From positions 1 to 64,000 of the forward strand of contig JAJTUP010000137.1 in the NCBI GenBank assembly GCA_021399435.1: a stretch of DNA of 64,000 nucleotides, written 5' to 3'. Positions 1 through 9,579 of the stretch are shown piece by piece (positions within the stretch are counted from its first letter, which is position 1; every line of letters begins with the position of its first letter). The notes under the pieces were generated by a model, which was not told the DNA's origin, did not search any database, and saw only the letters and a list, made by a program, of their open reading frames with translations. The DNA is from Diaporthe sp. PMI_573. Lineage: Eukaryota; Ascomycota; Sordariomycetes; Diaporthales; Diaporthaceae. Made by a program: the position numbers and the translations under genes.

Positions 1-796
1 TTGCTGCAAAGAAATAGTTACGGAGACGCTTTCGTCGCATGCTCTCTCTGTGTAGGCCCCAGAGTGCGAGTACGACAGACAATGAAAATCCTGTGACCAG
101 AGTGCATTGCAGCATGTCGTACGGTCTGTCCGAATCGAGTGCGATGACCATTCCGGCAACGACAGTGGCAAAGCAGAATACCAGAGTGGTCTCCAAGAAA
201 TCGTCGAGTGTAAAGTCAATGGCATCAATGAAACGTTGTCCGAGGAGCTTCAAGGAACGCCCAGGAGGAGCAGGATCCCTTGTTCGCATTGGTGACATTG
301 TGCGCTGTTGCACCATGGGCAACAAGCGAAAACCGAGATACATTGTCGCCATGACTGCTTCTATGCAATAAGCAACGAGCATCTAAGAAGTAAGCAGTTG
401 AGCTCGCTAATAACGAAACATGTAGGAGATACTTACACCGATCCCAGCGATGTCGGCATTACCAGCATAGGTAATTGCTTGGCAGGTTTGGCTAACGCAT
501 GCATCGAACGGCGCTCGATACATATGATCCTCAATCCAGGTGAAGTTGTTCTTAGATGTGTCTTCAAACCAGCTCATCACTTCACACTTCGTTGGTTCTT
601 CGGCAGACGGTGGCAGCGCGCTAAGTACAAACCGGTATATGGCATCGTATGTTAAGAAAAACTTCTTGCGAGGTCCCCAATAAAACCTCTTCGTAAATTC
701 TACGGCCGCATCGCAACTCTGATTGAAGTCCAGATGCTGAAAAGTGTTATTTAAGGACATTGCGAAGCTCGCAGCCATTGCGAAGCTCGCAGCCAT
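1..796 (-). CDS. Putative fungal multi-pass membrane protein, 5' portion (runs off window start)
   Basis: Two open segments on the minus strand appear to be exons. The first (796 to about 436) encodes a Cys-containing, probably extracellular stretch ending in the motif GNADIAGIG. It is followed by a GTAAGT donor at 436. The second (about 354 to 1) stays open to the window edge and encodes two hydrophobic segments, one around FCFATVVAGMVIAL and one around VTGFSLSVVLALWG, followed by the basic run RRKRLR. This layout resembles a lineage-specific fungal family with a Cys-rich N terminus and several transmembrane helices; that match is from memory of the family. The exact acceptor was not resolved. 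An 18-bp tandem repeat at 761-796 duplicates the first residues (MAASFA twice), so the true start may be the downstream Met (MSLNN). The 3' end lies outside the window. Confidence 0.5.
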
Positions 797-1278
797 TGCG
801 AAAAGAGTAATGTACCATTCGGTGGGAACGGAAAGTGGCTCGCACGTAGGACTAACTCGAAAAGATATATTTTATCAAGTCTGAGATTGGTAGTACAAAC
901 ACGTCATCCTAGTGGCAGTGATGTCTATAACGTGCTGGGGAGGACATTCGCCACGAAGTGCGGGGCTCTCCACCCCAAAGAATTGAGACCAAGCAGCAAA
1001 AATGGTGGCTGAGCGAAACGTATGGCGACCTCCGCAACATAGAGGATGTTGTATGGCAAGATGTCAACTGATCGTCACGGAGAGGTAATCCAATCACAGT
1101 GAGAAGTCGGGGATGAGGCGATCTGTTGCTCAAAGACGCTCCTCCAGTGCGGCGAAGCAACAAGAAGGACAATAAACCGAGCCTCGGGGATCGTCCTCTC
1201 AGCGGCGGTGCGCTGCCTCGACCGGACCAGGTATTACGCGTGATGACGTATGCTTCGTCGTGAGTTATTCATGATTTT
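797..1278. other. No recognisable feature
   Basis: Short ORFs occur on both strands, but none has a recognisable motif or plausible splice structure. The stretch separates the host membrane-protein gene from the Copia fragment. Confidence 0.5.
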
Positions 1279-1366
1279 TGTCAGATGTGACTGGTAGGCA
1301 AGAGGTGTGTGCCTGAGGCATCAATATGTCCGTCATGACAAAACCAGCCCCCAACGGGAGGGGGTC
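1279..1366 (+). mobile_element. 5' fragment of a Copia-type LTR (family A)
   Basis: The segment begins TGTCAGATGTGAC, like the LTR at 51533-51784. It then shares with 51591-51690 a co-linear stretch containing TGTGCCTGAGGCATCA and GACAAAACCAGCCCCC. Homology stops at GGGGTCGC (about 1360-1367), where the sequence jumps straight into reverse transcriptase code. PBS, gag, protease, integrase and the first half of RT are therefore missing. The junction has about 8 nt of shared sequence (GGGGTCGC) with the LTR at 51.68 kb, which suggests a microhomology deletion or recombination. Confidence 0.7.
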
Positions 1367-2552
1367 GCTTTACGGACTTAAACAGGCACCGCGGCAGTGG
1401 CAGAAGAAACTGAAACAGGCTTTGATGTCCCTTGGCTTCAGGCAAGCAACGTCTGACACGGCCATCTACTACAACCCGGCGACTTGTATTATAGTCGTCA
1501 CTCATGTGGATGATTTCCTCATCTTGGGCAGCGAGAAGGAAGAAATCCAAGGGCTTAAAGCCCGCTTGGGAGAGATCTTCACAATGAATGATCTTGGCCC
1601 TGCGAAGCATTTTCTTGGTGTAAGAATCACTCGAGATAGAGACGCAAGGCTAATATATCTCTCCCAGGATGCCTATTTCGCCAGAGTCCTGAAGAAACAT
1701 CAGTTCAATGAAAGCCGGCCTGTCAACACACCTATGCAACGAAACGCCCTTTCCGACCTTCAACCAAGAGACGAGACCGACTCTGCCTCCCAGAGCGAGC
1801 GAGAAGACTACAGCTCAAAGACCGGCTCTCTTATGTACGGCATGACGCAGACGAGACCAGACCTTGCCTTCCTACTTTCCGTACTATCAAGATATATGGC
1901 AAACCCTTCTCCTACACACGCACAACTAGGCAAACGAGGTCTTCGATATCTCAAGAAAACTCAATACCACGGCCTTGTGCTCGGGGGCGTCAAGAAAGAG
2001 GCGGGTACACCCTGGAACATCGTGGGCTGGGCAGACTCAGACTTCAAAGGCGACAAGTCGACTGGAAGATCGACATTTGGTTGGTTAGTTCAGCTGGAAG
2101 GATCTACGGTTTCCTGGAGGTCCAAGAGGCACGAAACAGTGGCCCTTTCTACAACTCACGCCGAGTACACAGCCCTTTCGCAATGCGCCAGGGAACTGGC
2201 TTGGATGAGAAACCTCTTTTCTGAACTAAACATTCCTTTCAACACTCCGATCATTCTCAAGGGCGACAACGAGGGCTCACTAAAGCTCTGCAAAAACCCA
2301 GAATATCACCAGCGAACGAAACACATTCCCCTCGAAGAACACCACATACGAGAGGAAGTTGATGCCGGAAACATTAACGTACAGTACGTCAACACTCATG
2401 ATCAAGTAGCCGATGCTCTCACAAAACCACTAGATGTTGGCAGCCATGAGCGTTTCCTGGAAGCCGTCAGAGTTTGTCCATGTCCAGTTCAAGATCAGGA
2501 GAACGGTCGTCTTCTTTGGGGCAACGAGGTTCACGATGATGTAGAACCCTGA
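1326..2552 (+). pseudogene. Copia (Ty1-type) polyprotein fragment: RT C-terminal half and RNase H
   Basis: One ORF of 408 codons. Residues about 14-110 carry the Copia RT signature SLYGLKQAPRQW and the catalytic box THVDDFLIL (equivalent of YVDD). Residues about 230-390 are RNase H, with the acidic residues in WADSDF, THAEY and GDNEGS, and the closing QVADALTKPL motif. The first 13 residues are translated LTR-like sequence, so the ORF is an accidental in-frame fusion. Gag, protease, integrase and the N-terminal RT motifs are absent. The reading frame has no stops, so the deletion may be recent or the RNase H may simply not have decayed. It cannot transpose on its own. A polypurine tract (GAGGAAAACGGGGGCG) and an LTR follow. 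Confidence 0.9.
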
Positions 2553-2572
2553 AGTTGAGGAAAACGGGGGCG

Positions 2573-2855
2573 TGTTGGAAGTTTTGCAGGTTCCCCTCAA
2601 CTGCAGGGATGACAGGGCTGTAAAACAGGGCGATGAGGCCACCAAAGGTGGCCATGCATTGGGCTAAATTGTAGGCGAACACAGGGCACAACACAAGGCT
2701 AAACGCAAGGCAGATTAGTGCGGCAGAGCCGCACAAAGACGTCCTGCACATAGCTATATGATGAAGCTGCTTTTCATGTATTATTGAGAACAAGCAACAT
2801 ACATGCAACATCGCATTTTGGAAGAATTGACACATCTTCATCATTGCACCCAACA
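2573..2855 (+). mobile_element. 3' LTR of the truncated Copia element (family B)
   Basis: Directly after the polypurine tract the sequence starts TGTTGGAAG. At 2850-2855 it ends CCAACA, the inverse of the first six bases, giving a 283-bp LTR with the canonical TG..CA ends. Its sequence is unlike the LTR fragment 5' of the same RT (family A), so this locus carries ends of two different Copia families. The candidate target duplication AACCT (2856-2860) could not be matched because the 5' LTR is lost. Confidence 0.65.
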
Positions 2856-2872
2856 AACCTGTTTCCTGTGCT

Positions 2873-3010
2873 CAGTGTGGCTAACAATCAAGCTCGAACT
2901 TGACAATTCTCAATCAAGTTCGACTTCTCGTCAAGTCAAGTTCTCAAGTCAAGTTTAAGGGTTGTCATCAATCAATCAAGTTAAAGGAGTGTCAAGTTAT
3001 CAAGTACTTG
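2873..3010 (+). repeat. Left terminal and subterminal repeats of the 6.7-kb hAT
   Basis: A 19-bp terminal inverted repeat is followed by about ten copies, in both orientations, of the hexamer CAAGTT/AACTTG or TCAAGT. Such arrays are the usual transposase-binding subterminal repeats of hAT elements. The same motif fills 9437-9560 at the other end. Confidence 0.85.
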
Positions 3011-3507
3011 ATGCCAATAATTACTTATTTAGGAAGGCTAGGAGAGGATACCCTTGATATCGCTAATTAGCCAATTACATCGCTTAGAACTAATTATCTA
3101 AGCTGCGCAAACTGGGGAGCAGCCGTCAAGCCGGCTTGCTAGGAGGGCCTCCCGTTAGGAAGGAAAAGAGAGAGCTGGCGCTCCGCATCAGGACGTCTTC
3201 AGGCAGAGAAGGTCATGCGTCCGTGCGGAAAAACCATGCGTCTACGGCTGTTCTCAGCTGGGGCATGGGTTATTGGTGTTGTATGCAGTTGACAGGTTGG
3301 AACAGCTGGTTGAAATTCGCGAGCCACTAACAGGGTCACAGCGATTTTACCTGTAGACAAGATAGATCTACCCATCCTGAGTACTCGTTATGTTCAATCA
3401 ATCTTCAAAACGGACCTCGATAGTACAGGCTCGTGCGAAAGGCTAAAAGTGGTAAATTACATCGTATCAAAGCTTAGCTATCATCAGCTGATACTTGGGC
3501 AGGGATC

Positions 3508-4392
3508 ATGGGGTGGAGAGGTCGCAACGTCTCTTCAAATACGGATCCGTACTCCCCACTACGTCATTTGCGGCGCAAGAAGTGTTTCCACATTCTACCC
3601 CAGATTGTGAACAGTATCAACGCCAAGATGACAACAACACGCGTTCGGTTTGATTTCCTCTGCTATCGTGTACGCATCAAGTTCGATGTGTCCTACGGTA
3701 TACCTAATCGCATCATCAGGGCAGGAGACGATTCAGACCAGGCGAGACCCGAGGAAAGGCAGCTGTGGGACGCGGCGATGAATAGCATTATGGAGCAGAG
3801 CGAGACGACTTGCCTCCGGCGTGCCAGTCCGGCCTCGTGTGCGTGTGGGTTACCGGCAACGGCCACTGAATATCTACCACCGATGCCGTTCCTTGATGCT
3901 CCAGAACCTCACGCTGTGGTCGTCGTGGATCCGTTCTGCGGGGACCTGAAATGTCGGACGCGGACCCGCCAGCGCATGCTGCAAGTAATGTCGAGGAGGC
4001 GCTCTCCAGATGGTGGCCTTAGTGGCCCGGACCCAGGACTCTTCGCAGAGCTGATGTCCTGTAGAGTATGCAAGAAAAGGGAAGGGCTGAGGGAATGCGG
4101 GGGCTGTCACGTCGCGGGGTATTGTGGGCAAGAGCACCAAGAGGAGGACTGGCCAAACCACAAGGCAGAGTGTACGCCGTGGCCGACGCCGACATTCGAT
4201 TCAAGGTGCCCTCTGGACGAGGCGGACGACGACACAGACACCAAAGTGACCTACAGCGCCGTCTTCAATGTCGCGGGACCCGGAGAGCCTCCACGATCCA
4301 GGGAGATTAGCCGAGAGGAGGTCGTGGCACGTGTACTGATGGGAGCAGCAGGAATGGAAGGGGAGAAGAGAGAAGCCTCGTCAAAGAGCTAA
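3508..4392 (+). CDS. MYND zinc-finger protein (hAT cargo)
   Basis: ORF of 294 codons. Residues about 187-224 form a MYND finger: CRVC, then CGGC, then YCGQEH, then HKAEC, with all eight zinc ligands present. MYND fingers bind short proline-containing peptides and usually act in protein-protein contact. The rest has no recognised domain; the first 40 residues may be non-coding, with an alternative Met at MTTTRVRF. The next ORF (helicase) is open from about 4311 in another frame and so overlaps this one. A spliced or frameshifted single MYND-helicase protein is therefore possible. Base composition is GC-rich compared with the hAT ends. Confidence 0.6.
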   Translation: MGWRGRNVSSNTDPYSPLRHLRRKKCFHILPQIVNSINAKMTTTRVRFDFLCYRVRIKFDVSYGIPNRIIRAGDDSDQARPEERQLWDAAMNSIMEQSETTCLRRASPASCACGLPATATEYLPPMPFLDAPEPHAVVVVDPFCGDLKCRTRTRQRMLQVMSRRRSPDGGLSGPDPGLFAELMSCRVCKKREGLRECGGCHVAGYCGQEHQEEDWPNHKAECTPWPTPTFDSRCPLDEADDDTDTKVTYSAVFNVAGPGEPPRSREISREEVVARVLMGAAGMEGEKREASSKS

Positions 4393-4409
4393 CGGCATAC
4401 AGAACCGCG

Positions 4410-6827
4410 GTGCTCCTCTTAGCACTGTTTGTACCGTGGCAACGCTTCACCCACCTGGACGAGCTCTACGGCCACCGCTATGTGTCCGGTGATTACCCCT
4501 CAGTCAAAGACGTGTGGCAAGAGCTGTCGGAAGCCATACCGGACCGCGTGAAAGGGATCGTTAACAACATCAAGCTTCTGCACAAGAGCGCCGAAGATGC
4601 TAAGAAAGACGCGGGGTTGTGGGCTAGCCGCAGCGAAGGTGATGAGGAGAAAGAGCACGAGCCGCCGGAGGAAGGTATAACCCCTAGCACCACGTGGCGA
4701 CCGCAGAACATGGACATGAGGTACACATTCCATGACGCGGTGTATAACCTACACGGAGGTCAAGGCATTGCCAAAGGCTCCCCCGCACTCGTAAGGCTGC
4801 TACAGGCGCTGGAGAGAGCTAGCTTCTCAGACCCCGAGCCGGACCCGTGTGGTGCGGATACACGGTCCGCACGCCAATCAACAGCAAACGCACTGACGAA
4901 GCCCGAGATCGGCATGGTACGAGCGGCGCAGCTGCGTCTCCACAAAGCAAGGGTGCTAGTCATCGAAGGAGATGATGAAGCCGGCGAAGGCCCGAACGGC
5001 GACGAGGCTGGCTTCGGTTCCGGCGATGAGCAGCATTTGTTCCCACCCATCCCGGCGTCCAACCCAACCCCCACTTCAGCCCATACTTGGGTAGATATAG
5101 CATCCGGGAGTAGCTTCTTCCAGGTCGGGAAGACGATAGGCAACCATAGAACGCTGAACCGCATGCAGAAGATTGCCCTCGGCCTGATCTGCGAGGCGAT
5201 GGACAGAGCGGAGGAAGCATCAGACAGAGCTGCTGAGGGCAACGGAGGACACACGATATTGGGGCGGCCGCCTCAACATCTCCAATACATAGGCGGCAGC
5301 GGCGGCACGGGGAAGACTTGGCTCATCGAGACACTGAAAGATGTATGCGCGGCGAAGGGAGCGTCGAAGCGCATCATCATCACAGCTACGTCCGGGACGG
5401 CAGCAGCAGGGATCGGTGGCAACACCATCCACTCCGCGCTAGGGCTAGCCTTCAAGGATCAAGACGGAGCCGAGATGGAAAGCCTACCATCAGCGAACCT
5501 GGAGAGGCGCCGGCAGCGTTGGAGAAGGCGTGGCGTGCTTGTGGTCGACGAGGTGAGCATGCTGGGCCTTAAGACGCTCTACGAGGTAGACCACAAACTG
5601 CGGGCGCTGCGCGGCTTCCCGGACAGGCCGTTCGGCGGGATACCGGTGGTGGTCTTCACGGGCGACTTCCTTCAGTTCGGGCCAGTGCTGCAGAAGGGCC
5701 TGCTGAGCCAGCTCGACTACGGCGACAGCGGCAAGGCGCCACGGAACCTCTCGGATCGTGCAACGCAATACCGATGGCAGCAGATCCAGGCCAAGACGAC
5801 ATGGGAACTGTTTACTAGCGTGGTGATCCTAGAGGAGCAGAAGAGGGCGGAGGGCGACGAGGAACTGATCGGGCTCCTAGAACGCATCCGGACAGGCCGA
5901 CAGACGGCGGCCGACCTCGACAAGCTAAACTCGCGATACCACCCTGACGAGAAGCTCGACTTCACGGGAGGCAGGCGCGCCATTATCCCGCTCAACCGAC
6001 ACAGGTGGGACCTCACGCTCTGTGCAGCCCTAGCCTTCGGCGAGGAGCACGACAGGAAGGTGTCCCTGTTCATGTCCGATCACCAGTGGAAGACCCGCGT
6101 GCCCACCGAGGAAGAGATGGAGGCGGTAGTGCTGCTAGGGGATGACGCGCAGCTCCCGATCCCGGGCATCCTTCCCTACGTCGATGGTATGCCGGTCATC
6201 GTCAATCAGAACAAGTACCTAGGACTTAGAGTGGTCAATGGAGCGGAGTTCACGGCCGCCGGCGTCGTCGCAAACGAAGAGGTAGAAGAACAGGTGATCA
6301 ACGACCGGCTGTCCATCTTCCTCGGGCCACCCAACGGCATCCTTCTCCAATCGCAGGACACGGAGGGGCTCGCGTTTCCGCACATACCGCCGGGCACCCT
6401 CATGCTAGGGACAGAGACTGTGCAGCTAGACAAAGAAAAGCACGGCAAGCGCGTCTGTCCGCGACTCGCAGCCAAGCGGGAGTTTAAGATGGGGCTAGCG
6501 CGCACGGGACTGCCATGCGCGCCGGGATTTGCGCTCACCGACTATAAGGCGCAGAGCAGGACTATAGAGAAGGTCCTGCTCGGGCTGTACGGGAGGAAAG
6601 AGACGAAGGGCGGTCAGAGCACGGAGAAGTGTGACGTGCTTAGCCTGTACGTGCAATTATCACGATGCAAGCGGTTGCGGGACATACGGCTTATACAGCC
6701 AATACAAAGGGAGCACTTCGAACAGGCACGGATGCATCCGGAGCTCATAGAAGGGGTCAATCGATTAAAAGAGCTAGCAAGACAGACGGTCGAGCGGTTT
6801 GAGGCCAGGCATGGGAAGCAAGGCTAG
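4410..6827 (+). CDS. PIF1-type DNA helicase (hAT cargo)
   Basis: ORF of 805 codons, open upstream to about 4311; the listed start is GTG, so the true N terminus is probably spliced from upstream. Walker A GGSGGTGKT lies near residue 296, Walker B VLVVDEVSML near 378, motif III GDFLQFGPV near 418, and the C-terminal motif VI region LYVQLSRCKRLRDIRLI near 745-761. These are the superfamily 1B PIF1 motifs. The first residues (AVLLLALFVPW) resemble the segment ahead of helicase motif I in Helitron and other transposon-borne PIF1 proteins. No Rep/HUH domain, OTU or endonuclease is seen. The frame is uninterrupted over 2.4 kb, unlike the neighbouring transposase, so it was inserted recently or is under selection. 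Its role, if any, in mobility is unknown. Confidence 0.85.
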   Translation: MLLLALFVPWQRFTHLDELYGHRYVSGDYPSVKDVWQELSEAIPDRVKGIVNNIKLLHKSAEDAKKDAGLWASRSEGDEEKEHEPPEEGITPSTTWRPQNMDMRYTFHDAVYNLHGGQGIAKGSPALVRLLQALERASFSDPEPDPCGADTRSARQSTANALTKPEIGMVRAAQLRLHKARVLVIEGDDEAGEGPNGDEAGFGSGDEQHLFPPIPASNPTPTSAHTWVDIASGSSFFQVGKTIGNHRTLNRMQKIALGLICEAMDRAEEASDRAAEGNGGHTILGRPPQHLQYIGGSGGTGKTWLIETLKDVCAAKGASKRIIITATSGTAAAGIGGNTIHSALGLAFKDQDGAEMESLPSANLERRRQRWRRRGVLVVDEVSMLGLKTLYEVDHKLRALRGFPDRPFGGIPVVVFTGDFLQFGPVLQKGLLSQLDYGDSGKAPRNLSDRATQYRWQQIQAKTTWELFTSVVILEEQKRAEGDEELIGLLERIRTGRQTAADLDKLNSRYHPDEKLDFTGGRRAIIPLNRHRWDLTLCAALAFGEEHDRKVSLFMSDHQWKTRVPTEEEMEAVVLLGDDAQLPIPGILPYVDGMPVIVNQNKYLGLRVVNGAEFTAAGVVANEEVEEQVINDRLSIFLGPPNGILLQSQDTEGLAFPHIPPGTLMLGTETVQLDKEKHGKRVCPRLAAKREFKMGLARTGLPCAPGFALTDYKAQSRTIEKVLLGLYGRKETKGGQSTEKCDVLSLYVQLSRCKRLRDIRLIQPIQREHFEQARMHPELIEGVNRLKELARQTVERFEARHGKQG

Positions 6828-7011
6828 GAGGACGGCTTCGTCACGCAGACCAGAAAAAAAAGAGGGCCAAAATGCGGAACGGACCAATCAGAAGACATTT
6901 TATTAGCCAATCAGAAGGCGGGGGATCCAGGGTGTCGGGGGTCGGGCGCGAATAAGAAAGACCTTCCTAACGGAAGGCACTCTAAACCCACCAGAATCGA
7001 CGTAAATCGCA

Positions 7012-7075
7012 CTGTACGAAACGTAAACAGCTTAGCGCAATGGCCCCATGAGGTGTGTCCCCGGGCGAAATAAAA
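7012..7075 (+). mobile_element. 3' end of a Tad-like LINE (about 63 bp)
   Basis: GTACGAAACG, AGCTTAGCGCAA and GGTGTGTCCCC..GGGCGAAATAAAA match, in order, the 3'-UTR end of the LINE whose minus strand ends near 46080. The fragment lies in the plus orientation, just after the helicase block and about 20 bp before the hAT transposase ORF. No other LINE sequence precedes it. Confidence 0.7.
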
Positions 7076-7095
7076 CCCTACTCTTTCTCCATCAA

Positions 7096-9433
7096 ATGTC
7101 TATCAACAACCCGTCGAATCGACGCGTTATTATGTCGCTACACGCGTTCTGGGGCCCAAGTCGGCCATCAAGTACTCGAAGCTTATCTACGATGTCTTCT
7201 TTAAGGCAATCTACTGACCTAAACGAGCTGCTATTGTCGACCGAGCAAACGTTAGATGTAGAGCAATCTCTCCATCGATCTACCTGCCCTCCACACTTTC
7301 TCTCGTTCCCAATTGATTGGGACGTGCTTTGGCGGCACGATGGCACGATTCTCAAGTATACAATATCGCATACGGGACAAGAGGAGCGTGGGCAGACGAG
7401 TAAAGGTCTCATGGATCTATTTATATGGAGCCGAGCTGGAGCATAGTAATGACAAGTACTTCCTCTGCGCCGATTGCCATACCAAGAAGCGGTATATCAG
7501 TTAGCTATTTGCTGCAGAATCGACGACTGCTGTAATCTAGCATCTTATAGAGTTCCACAATATCAAAAGACCTTCGAATTCGACCATCGATGACGACGAT
7601 ATCGACGCCAACAACGCCGCAGAAGTCTTCCAGCTCGTCATGCCATTTAATGAGGATGAATATAAGCAAAAGCTTATTGACTGGGCCATCAAGCTACGCC
7701 TCAGCTACCGAGAAGTCACGGACGAGGCGACCACTGATTTACTCACATACGGCAAGCCTTCGCTCGCACGCCTGTTGCCAACGCATCACTCAACGCTCTC
7801 GCAGTGGGTGAAGGATTCGATGGCAGCACGCTTGCCATTCATCATCGAATTGGTGCAGTCTGCACTCAGCAACATCAACCTCTCGATCGATGGATGGCGA
7901 GCTCACAATCGCAGAGAATACGTCGCTGTATGCGCACACTTTGTCGACGGCAAAGGTCATCCTCGAACACTCCTCCTCGGCTTCCCACGACGTTATGGCG
8001 GTCACACCGGCGACGACCTCGCAGCTCTGGTAAAGCCAGTAATTCTACAATACAGCATCGGCGAGAAGCTCGGCTCCTTCGTTATGGATAACGCTGGTGA
8101 TAACGACAAATGCCTCGAAGCGTTACAGCGTTCCTTCTCCTCGATCGATCCAGAAGCAGACCGTATTCGCTGTATCGGCCATATTATTAATCTCGTCGTT
8201 AAGGCTCTCTTATTTGGCGAAGGCATCAGCGCATGGGAGAAGAATCTTATTGAGGCTTCGGAGGAGCAGCGTGTAGCTCTCTGGAGCCTCAAAGGCGTCA
8301 TTGGCAAGCTGCACAACCTCGTTATCTACATTAATCGCAACGACGCGCGTCGCGAGGTGTTGAGAGCTCGCATGCGCGTCACGAAGACGAGCGACGGCAA
8401 TCTCTTCGTCGGCGTGCTCCTCAATGACGGTGGCATTCGATGGAACGCGACATATTACATGATCGAGCGTGCTCTTAAGTGTCGCCCTGCCATCGATCTC
8501 TACCAGGCGCAGTGGAAGCCTCCAGATAAAAACGACAAGCACAAGAATGACTTCCTCACCGAGGCTGATTGGCACGAGCTTGAGCTCTTCTATAAGCTCC
8601 TGCAGCCTTTCGAGCGACTCACGAAGCGACTACAAAGCCGTGCAGATAGCGAGGGCAACGAGGGTGGCCAAGGCTCGGTGTGGCAAGTACTCTACGCCAT
8701 GGACTTCCTGCTTACGAAGCTTGAGAGCGTCAAAGAAGAGATTGACGCCATGGATGCAGATAATGAGGATGCCCTTCCTCCCTACTACTCCGCCGGTGTG
8801 CTCGCTGCATGGTCAAAGATCAACACCTACTACGAGCTTACCGACCAGTCGCCTATCTACCGCATGGCCATCGCCCTCCACCCAGCCTACCAATTCGAAT
8901 ACTTCAGGGAGAAGTGGTGGAAGCGAGAGGATTGGACAAAGACAGCAGAGAAGGAGCTTACTGTATATTACGATCGCTTCGCCGCAGTCACGGTGGCCAC
9001 TGAGCACGTCGACCAAGCCGAGACCTCTCCTTCTTCCTCGCCGACAATCGATGACGAATTCGATGCTTGGGGCCATACAACAGATCGACCACGCCGTGGC
9101 AAGAGGAGGAAGGTGGAGACTGAGTGGGAGATCTGGATAAAGCAGGTGCCGTCGAAGGATGACATGACCGTTAAGAATCCTCTGGCGTGGTGGGTGGACC
9201 GACGCCACGTATGGCCTATTCTCAGCAAACTTGCTCTTAACATCTTCAGCACGCCAGCGATGAGCGCAGAGCCAGAGCGCGTATTCTCTGACGGTAGTGA
9301 GCTCATCACTGACAAGCGCAACGGCCTCGGCGATGACACAGTTGAAGCTGAGATGATACAGAAGAATTGGATTACTTCAAAGATCTTGCGCGGGATTTCT
9401 ACACCAAGAGGTCTATACAAATTACCTGATTAG
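7096..9433 (+). pseudogene. hAT transposase with RIP-type stop codons in the BED finger
   Basis: The main ORF (7640-9433, 597 codons) has the hAT core: DNAGDNDK, CIGHIINLVVKALLF, KLHNLVIYI, and the C-terminal dimerisation region FSTPAMSAEPERVFSDGSELITDKRNGL. Upstream in the same frame lie WIYLYGAELEH, CADCHTKKRY and HLIEFHNIKR, the CxxC and HxxxxH of a BED finger. Two TAG codons at 7502-7504 and 7538-7540 interrupt the finger. Each would be CAG before a C-to-T change. A further frame change lies near 7330, between IDWDVLWR and the finger. The catalytic core itself is open, so a truncated protein lacking DNA binding could be made. The element is probably not autonomous now. Confidence 0.88.
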
Positions 9434-9436
9434 GCA

Positions 9437-9571
9437 TAGTATATCAAGTACTTGACAAGTTGTCAATCGAGGTCGCTGATTAGTCAAGTCAAGCTTCAAT
9501 CGAGCTGAGATAGGTTCAATCAATCGAGTTTGAGGGCCGAAATTGAACTCGATTGATTGTTAGCCACACTG
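9437..9571 (-). repeat. Right terminal and subterminal repeats of the 6.7-kb hAT
   Basis: Copies of TCAAGT/ACTTGA and TCAATCGAG cluster here. The outer end is the inverse of the left 19-bp terminal repeat and abuts the CCTGTGCT duplication. Confidence 0.85.
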
Positions 9572-9579
9572 CCTGTGCT

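Larger units (their letters stand above)
3147..6978 (+). mobile_element. Candidate nested element or cargo block bracketed by 17-bp inverted repeat
   Basis: GCCTCCCGTTAGGAAGG at 3147-3163 and its inverse at 6962-6978 differ at one position. Each copy is itself nearly palindromic (CCTTCC..GGAAGG), so each end can form a hairpin. The repeats tightly enclose the MYND and PIF1-helicase ORFs. No convincing target duplication was found next to them. The block could be a Helitron-like or other helicase-bearing element inserted in the hAT, or cargo captured by it. PIF1 helicases are typical of Helitrons, but no Rep (HUH) domain is present. Confidence 0.4.
2873..9571 (+). mobile_element. 6.7-kb hAT element with cargo, complete ends and 8-bp target duplication
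   Basis: The left end CAGTGTGGCTAACAATCAA (2873) is repeated inverted at the right end (ending 9571). The ends are flanked by perfect 8-bp direct repeats CCTGTGCT at 2865-2872 and 9572-9579, as expected for hAT transposition. Inside the ends lie subterminal clusters of TCAAGT/ACTTGA. The 3' third encodes a hAT transposase (7096-9433, broken). The first two thirds are not hAT sequence: a MYND ORF, a PIF1-type helicase ORF and a LINE tail. The intact target duplication shows that all of this either moved as one unit or arrived later by nested insertion. Confidence 0.92.

Noticed and set aside
4410..6827. Helitron call for the helicase gene
   Set aside because: PIF1 motifs are present but no Rep/HUH nuclease, and ends do not show a convincing TC...CTRR arrangement; kept as candidate cargo only.
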